The notes under the pieces are model-generated. The model saw nothing but the letters and a program-made list of their open reading frames with translations, was not told the DNA's origin and searched no databases. Shown here one piece after another: positions 59,326-64,000 of a DNA stretch of 64,000 nt. The translations under genes and the position numbers were made by a program. The stretch comes from Streptomyces sp. R33 (GTDB lineage: Bacteria; Actinomycetota; Actinomycetes; Streptomycetales; Streptomycetaceae): assembly GCF_041200175.1 (NCBI RefSeq), contig NZ_CP165727.1:5397501-5461500 (forward strand), written 5' to 3'. Every line of letters starts with the position of its first letter. Position 1 is the first letter of the stretch.

Positions 59326-60090
59326 GTGGAAGAACAGAACCAGCACCACCGTCCCGGCTCGCCCGTTCGGTCCGGGATTCCGGAGCACGGGCGCATCCCC
59401 AAGTACTACGCCGTCAAGGCCCTCATCGCCGACCTCCTCGACGACCTCGGCGAGGGCGGGCTGCTGCCCACCGAGCGGGATCTCGCCGAGCGGTACGAGG
59501 TGTCCCGCGAGACCGTGCGGCAGGCCCTGCGCGAGCTGCTGCTGGAGGGACGGATCCGCCGCTCCGGCCGCGGGACCGTCGTCGCCGGGCCGAAGCTCGA
59601 ACAGCCCCTCTCCCTCGCGAGCTACACCGAGGGCGTACGGCGCCAGGGCCGCCGGCCCGGCCGTCACCTCATCGGGCTCGAGCAGTTCACCTGCCCGCCC
59701 GAGCTCGCCCCCGGCATCGGCGCCGAGCCCGGCGAGCCCGTCTGGCACCTGGAGCGCGTCCTGCTCGCCGACGACGAGCGGGTGGGCCTGGAGAGCACGT
59801 ACATCCGGGTGGCGCGGGCGCCCCGCCTCGACACCGAATTCCAGCCGGACTCCTCCTTCTACGGGTACCTCCTCGACCGGCTCGGGATCTCGTTCGGGGA
59901 CGCCGACGAGAAGCTGGAGACCGTCCTCGCCACCCCCCGCGAGGCCCTGCTGATCGGCACCCCGCCGGCCCTCCCCATGCTGCTCATCCACCGCTTCTCC
60001 CGGGACCAGGACGGGCGTCCCCTGGAGCGGGTGCGTTCGCTCTACCGTGGTGACCGGTTCAGCTTCACGACCCACCTCCGCCCTGAGTAG
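59326..60090 (+). CDS. GntR/HutC-family regulator (UTRA domain), probable phosphonate regulator
   Basis: A 254-residue repressor-type protein. The winged helix is LLPTERDLAERYEVSRETVR and QALRELLLEGRIRRSGRGTV, followed by a UTRA ligand-binding domain (EPVWHLERVLLADDERVGLE, PMLLIHRFSRDQDGRPLERV, LYRGDRFSF). It is followed by the phosphonate catabolism genes on the same strand and probably controls them. GTG 59326 begins MEEQNQHHRP; a later start is possible because the first 20 residues are poorly conserved. Confidence 0.88.
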   Translation: MEEQNQHHRPGSPVRSGIPEHGRIPKYYAVKALIADLLDDLGEGGLLPTERDLAERYEVSRETVRQALRELLLEGRIRRSGRGTVVAGPKLEQPLSLASYTEGVRRQGRRPGRHLIGLEQFTCPPELAPGIGAEPGEPVWHLERVLLADDERVGLESTYIRVARAPRLDTEFQPDSSFYGYLLDRLGISFGDADEKLETVLATPREALLIGTPPALPMLLIHRFSRDQDGRPLERVRSLYRGDRFSFTTHLRPE

Positions 60091-60160
60091 TCCCGAGCGG
60101 ATCACCGCCAACATGCCGAAAAGGGACGTACTCAAGGCCCATGCAGGTAACGAGAAGGTA

Positions 60161-60176
60161 ACGGGTCTAGTCCAAG
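60161..60176. promoter_or_regulatory. Possible GntR-type operator
   Basis: GGGTCTAGTCCA (60163-60174) resembles the imperfect GGTCTAGACC palindromes bound by HutC/GntR regulators. It lies about 70 bases before the FAD oxidoreductase gene. Confidence 0.35.
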
Positions 60177-60240
60177 CGTCGAGGGTTGTTCACCGTCCCG
60201 TTGCCACCGCGATCCCCCCGGTCCACGGGCCGAGACCACC

Positions 60241-61371
60241 GTGGAGCGCGTGAGAGTCATAGTCGTCGGAGGCGGCGTGGTCGGCACCATGCACGCCTGG
60301 CAAGCAGTCGAACGCGGCCACGAGGTCGTCCAGATCGAGCGAGAGGCGGAGGCCAGAGGCGCGTCACTGCGCAATTTCGGCCAGATCTGGGTCAGCGGAC
60401 GGGCCGGGGGCGAGGAGCTCGAGACCGCCCTGCGGGCCCGCGAGCTCTGGGAGCGGATCGGCGCGGAGGTGCCCGGCCTGGGCTTCCGCGCGATCGGCTC
60501 CCTCACCCCGGTCCGGGGCGCCCGCGAGTACGCGGTCGCCGAGGCGGCCGCCGCCCGCCCCGACGCCGCCGCCCGGGGCTACGAACTGGTCACCGCCGAG
60601 GAGGCCCGGCAGATCAACCCCGCCCTGCGCGGCGCCTTCGATGCCGCCCTGTGGTGCGAACGGGACGCGGCCGTCGAGCCGCGCACCGCCCAGCTCCACC
60701 TGCGCGCAGCCCTCGGGGCGAGCGGCCGCTACACCTTCCTGCCCGGACGGGAGGTGCGCGAGGTCGTCGGCAACGGCGCCGTCCGCGACGACCACGGCGA
60801 CGTCCACCGGGGCGACGCCGTCATCCTCGCCACCGGCGCCTGGCTGTCCGGACTCGTCCGCGAGCTGGTCCCCGACCTGCCCGTACGCCGCGTCCGGCTC
60901 CAGATGATGCAGACCGCCCCGCTCGGCGAGGAGCTCACCACCTCCATCGCGGACGCCGACAGCTTCCGCTACTACCCCGCGTACAAGAGCGACGCGCTCG
61001 ACGCCCTCAACGCCGGGCAGGCGCAGGCGCCGATCGCCGCCGCGCACAAGATGCAGCTGCTGATGGTCCAGCGTCAGGACGGCGGACTGACCATCGGCGA
61101 CACCCACGAGTACGAGCACCCCTTCGCGTTCGACACCCTCGAAGACCCGTACGCGTACCTCACCGAGGTCGTCGAGTCCTTCCTGGGCCGCCCGCTGCCG
61201 GAGATCCGGCGCCGCTGGGCGGGCGTGTACGCGCAGTGCACCGACACCACCCGCGTCGTCCACCGCCAGCAGGTGGCCGACGGCGTCTGGCTGGTGACCG
61301 GACCCGGCGGCCGCGGGATGACCTGCTCGCCCGCCATAGCCGAGACCACCGCGAACGAACTGGGCTGGTAG
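60241..61371 (+). CDS. FAD-dependent amine oxidoreductase of phosphonate catabolism (TIGR03364 type)
   Basis: A 376-residue DAO-type flavoenzyme. The FAD-binding motif is VIVVGGGVVGTMHAWQAVER at residues 6-25, with a glutamate in VVQIERE at the end of the second strand. Later segments are SLRNFGQIWVSG, VILATGAWLSGLV, and LVTGPGGRGMTCSPAIAE. This subgroup is regularly paired with phosphonatase-like hydrolases and is thought to oxidise 2-aminoethylphosphonate or its N-methyl form to phosphonoacetaldehyde. GTG 60241 is used; GTG 60250 is possible. The next gene starts 5 bases after its stop. Confidence 0.88.
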   Translation: MERVRVIVVGGGVVGTMHAWQAVERGHEVVQIEREAEARGASLRNFGQIWVSGRAGGEELETALRARELWERIGAEVPGLGFRAIGSLTPVRGAREYAVAEAAAARPDAAARGYELVTAEEARQINPALRGAFDAALWCERDAAVEPRTAQLHLRAALGASGRYTFLPGREVREVVGNGAVRDDHGDVHRGDAVILATGAWLSGLVRELVPDLPVRRVRLQMMQTAPLGEELTTSIADADSFRYYPAYKSDALDALNAGQAQAPIAAAHKMQLLMVQRQDGGLTIGDTHEYEHPFAFDTLEDPYAYLTEVVESFLGRPLPEIRRRWAGVYAQCTDTTRVVHRQQVADGVWLVTGPGGRGMTCSPAIAETTANELGW

Positions 61372-61376
61372 AGAAC

Positions 61377-62080
61377 ATGAGCAACAGCAGCACGAAGAAC
61401 GCGTCCCGCAACCTCGTCGTCCTCGACATGGCCGGCACCACCGTCGCCGACGGCGGCCTCGTCGAGCGCGCCTTCGAGCGCGCCGCCGAACGCATCGGCG
61501 TCGAGCCGGGCACCGCCGAGCACGCGGCCAAGCTCCAGTACGTCCGCGACACCATGGGCGAGTCGAAGATCTCCGTCTTCCGCCACCTCTTCGGCACGGA
61601 GGAGATGGCCCAGCGCGCCAACACCGCCTTCGAGGAGGCGTACGGCGAGCTCGTCGACGGCGGGCTCATCGCCCCGATCGCCGGCGCCCGCCAGGCCATC
61701 GAGAAGCTCCGCGCCGACGGCCGCACCGTCGTCCTGACCACCGGCTTCGCCCGCGTCACCCAGGACGCCATCCTCGACGCCCTCGGCTGGCAGGGCCTGG
61801 CCGACCTCACCCTGTGCCCCGCCGACGCGGGCGGCCGCGGCCGGCCCTACCCCGACATGGTGCTCGCCGCCTTCCTGCGCACCGGGGCCGCAGACGACGT
61901 ACGGGAGGTCGTCGTCGCCGGCGACACCGCGTACGACATGCTCAGCGGCCGCCGCTCCGGCGCCGGGATCGTGGCCGGCGTCCTCACCGGCGCCCACGAC
62001 CTCGCCGCGCTCACCGAGCACGGCGCGACCCACGTCCTCGACTCGATCGCCGAACTGCCCTCGGTCCTGCTGGAGTCGGC

Positions 62081-62084
<4 letters not shown>
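61377..62084 (+). CDS. Phosphonatase-like HAD hydrolase (TIGR03351 type)
   Basis: A 235-residue HAD-superfamily hydrolase. The nucleophile motif is LVVLDMAGTTVADGG (D-x-A-G-T-T, shared with phosphonatase PhnX), motif II is VVLTTGFAR, and motif IV is VVVAGDTAYDMLSGRRSGAG. It would cleave the C-P bond of phosphonoacetaldehyde or a similar compound made by the preceding oxidoreductase. I did not locate the PhnX Schiff-base lysine with certainty; a Lys occurs in the cap (AAKLQYVRDTMGESKISVFR). Its stop overlaps the start of the ABC ATPase gene (GTGA). Confidence 0.88.
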
Positions 62085-63122
<1,038 letters not shown>

Positions 63123-63130
<8 letters not shown>

Positions 63131-64000
63131 GGTCCCCGCCCCGGCCACCACGACCGTCCCGCAGCAGGCCCGCCCCGAACACCAGGCCGGGGCCCGGCAC
63201 CGGAACAAGAACCAGACCGTACGAAGCTTCGCACCGGGCGGTCCCGACGGCCCGGGCGGAGCCCCGGGCGGCTTTGCGGCCCCCGCCGCACGGGCGCCCC
63301 GTACCGTGCCCGGCTGGCTCTGGTCCGTACCGCCCGTGGCCGTGCTCGCGCTGGTCTTCCTCTACCCGCTCGCGCTGGTCGTCCAGCAGTCCCTCACCCC
63401 CGAGAGCGGCGGCGGCGCCTTCGACGCGTACACCTCCGTCTTCGGCTCCCACGCCTTCCGCGAGGCGCTCGGGACCACGGTCTGGCTGGCCGCCGGCGCC
63501 ACCGTCGGCTGCCTCGCCCTCGGCTTCGCACTCGCGCTGATCATCGCGTTCGTGCCCTTCCCCGGGGCGCGCGGCGTCGCGAAGTTCATCGACGTCTTCC
63601 TCTCCTTCCCCTCCTTCCTCATCACACTCGCCCTCCTCTTCATCTACGGCACCGTCGGCATGGCCAACGGGGTCTGGACCGACGTGACCGGCGCCGCCGA
63701 AGGGCCGTTCCACTTCCTCACCACGCCGTGGGGCGTGCTGCTCGCGGAGATCACGTACTTCACGCCCTTCGTGATGCGTCCGCTGCTCGCCGCCTTCTCC
63801 CAACTCGACACCGCCCAGCTCGAAGTGGCCTCCTCGCTCGGGGCGAAGCCCGCCCGTATCATCCGGCGCGTGATCCTCCCCGAGGCCCTTCCGGCGCTCG
63901 CCGCCGGCGGCAGCCTCGTCCTGGTCATGTGCCTGAACGAGTTCGGGATCGTCCTGTTCACTGGAGCCAAGGACGTCACCACGCTCCCGATGCTCGTCTA
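63123..64000 (+). CDS. ABC transporter permease, 3' end beyond the window
   Basis: At least 292 residues of an inner-membrane permease of the BPD_transp_1 family. A Pro/Gly/Ala-rich head of about 60 residues precedes the first helix (PPVAVLALVFLYPLALVVQQ). The importer signature loop is LEVASSLGAKPARIIRRVIL, the EAA motif that contacts the ATPase. No stop occurs before the window ends, so the gene is incomplete here. It overlaps the ATPase gene by 8 bases. It is the likely PhnU-type channel of the phosphonate importer. Confidence 0.9.

Overview
The window is 64 kb of very GC-rich DNA with the gene content of a Streptomyces chromosome arm close to the core: an SsgA-like sporulation protein, a DasR-type N-acetylglucosamine phosphotransferase locus, LAxTG-anchored surface proteins with a class E sortase, and GTG/TTG starts. 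The order ssgG, RDD proteins, M6 protease, pncA/pncB, clpS, mec-cysO-cysM, nagE2-nagE1-nagF, rph, rdgB resembles the S. coelicolor SCO2925-SCO2897 region from memory; this was not verified by a search.

Layout. 1-9.7 kb: a partial gene end, a membrane TPR protein, an FAD-linked oxidase, ssgG, two RDD membrane proteins and a secreted M6 metalloprotease. 9.7-13.1 kb: nicotinamide salvage (pncA, pncB) and clpS with a DUF2017 partner. 13.5-17 kb: an amino-acid permease, then the sulfur-carrier-protein cysteine pathway (JAMM peptidase, a 35-aa leader peptide, cysO, cysM). 17-22.2 kb: a DUF488 pair, a metallo-beta-lactamase-fold hydrolase, and the GlcNAc PTS genes with four DasR-like operators. 22.2-30.1 kb: rph, a lipoprotein, rdgB, tRNA-Leu(UAG), two tandem HNH nucleases, bcp, a GroES-like protein, a guanidine-III riboswitch with an SMR exporter, and a bifunctional penicillin-binding protein. 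30.2-37.9 kb: a three-gene ABC-2 exporter, DUF1707, DUF445, small membrane proteins, a GNAT acetyltransferase, and an AbiEi-like protein with a TTA codon.

38.0-50.5 kb is a defence island made of two convergent operons. The + strand operon holds vsr, an XRE-HTH/GHKL ATPase fusion and two unrecognised proteins. The - strand operon holds a MORC-type GHKL ATPase, a PD-(D/E)XK protein, a Z1-domain helicase-like ATPase, a C5-methyltransferase-like protein that has lost its catalytic Cys, and an intact C5 DNA methyltransferase. The stops of the two operons are 19 bases apart, with a hairpin filling the gap. This is the most interesting part of the window: a multi-gene, ATP-driven restriction-modification-like system with unusual components.

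50.5-64 kb: a SEC-C protein, a class E sortase and two LAxTG proteins, a YidC/Oxa1-like insertase, a fumarylacetoacetase-family enzyme, a Gfo/Idh oxidoreductase divergent from a ROK regulator, and a phosphonate catabolism/uptake cluster (GntR regulator, FAD amine oxidase, phosphonatase-like HAD hydrolase, ABC ATPase, ABC permease cut by the window end). All calls come from reading the sequence; no database search was run.
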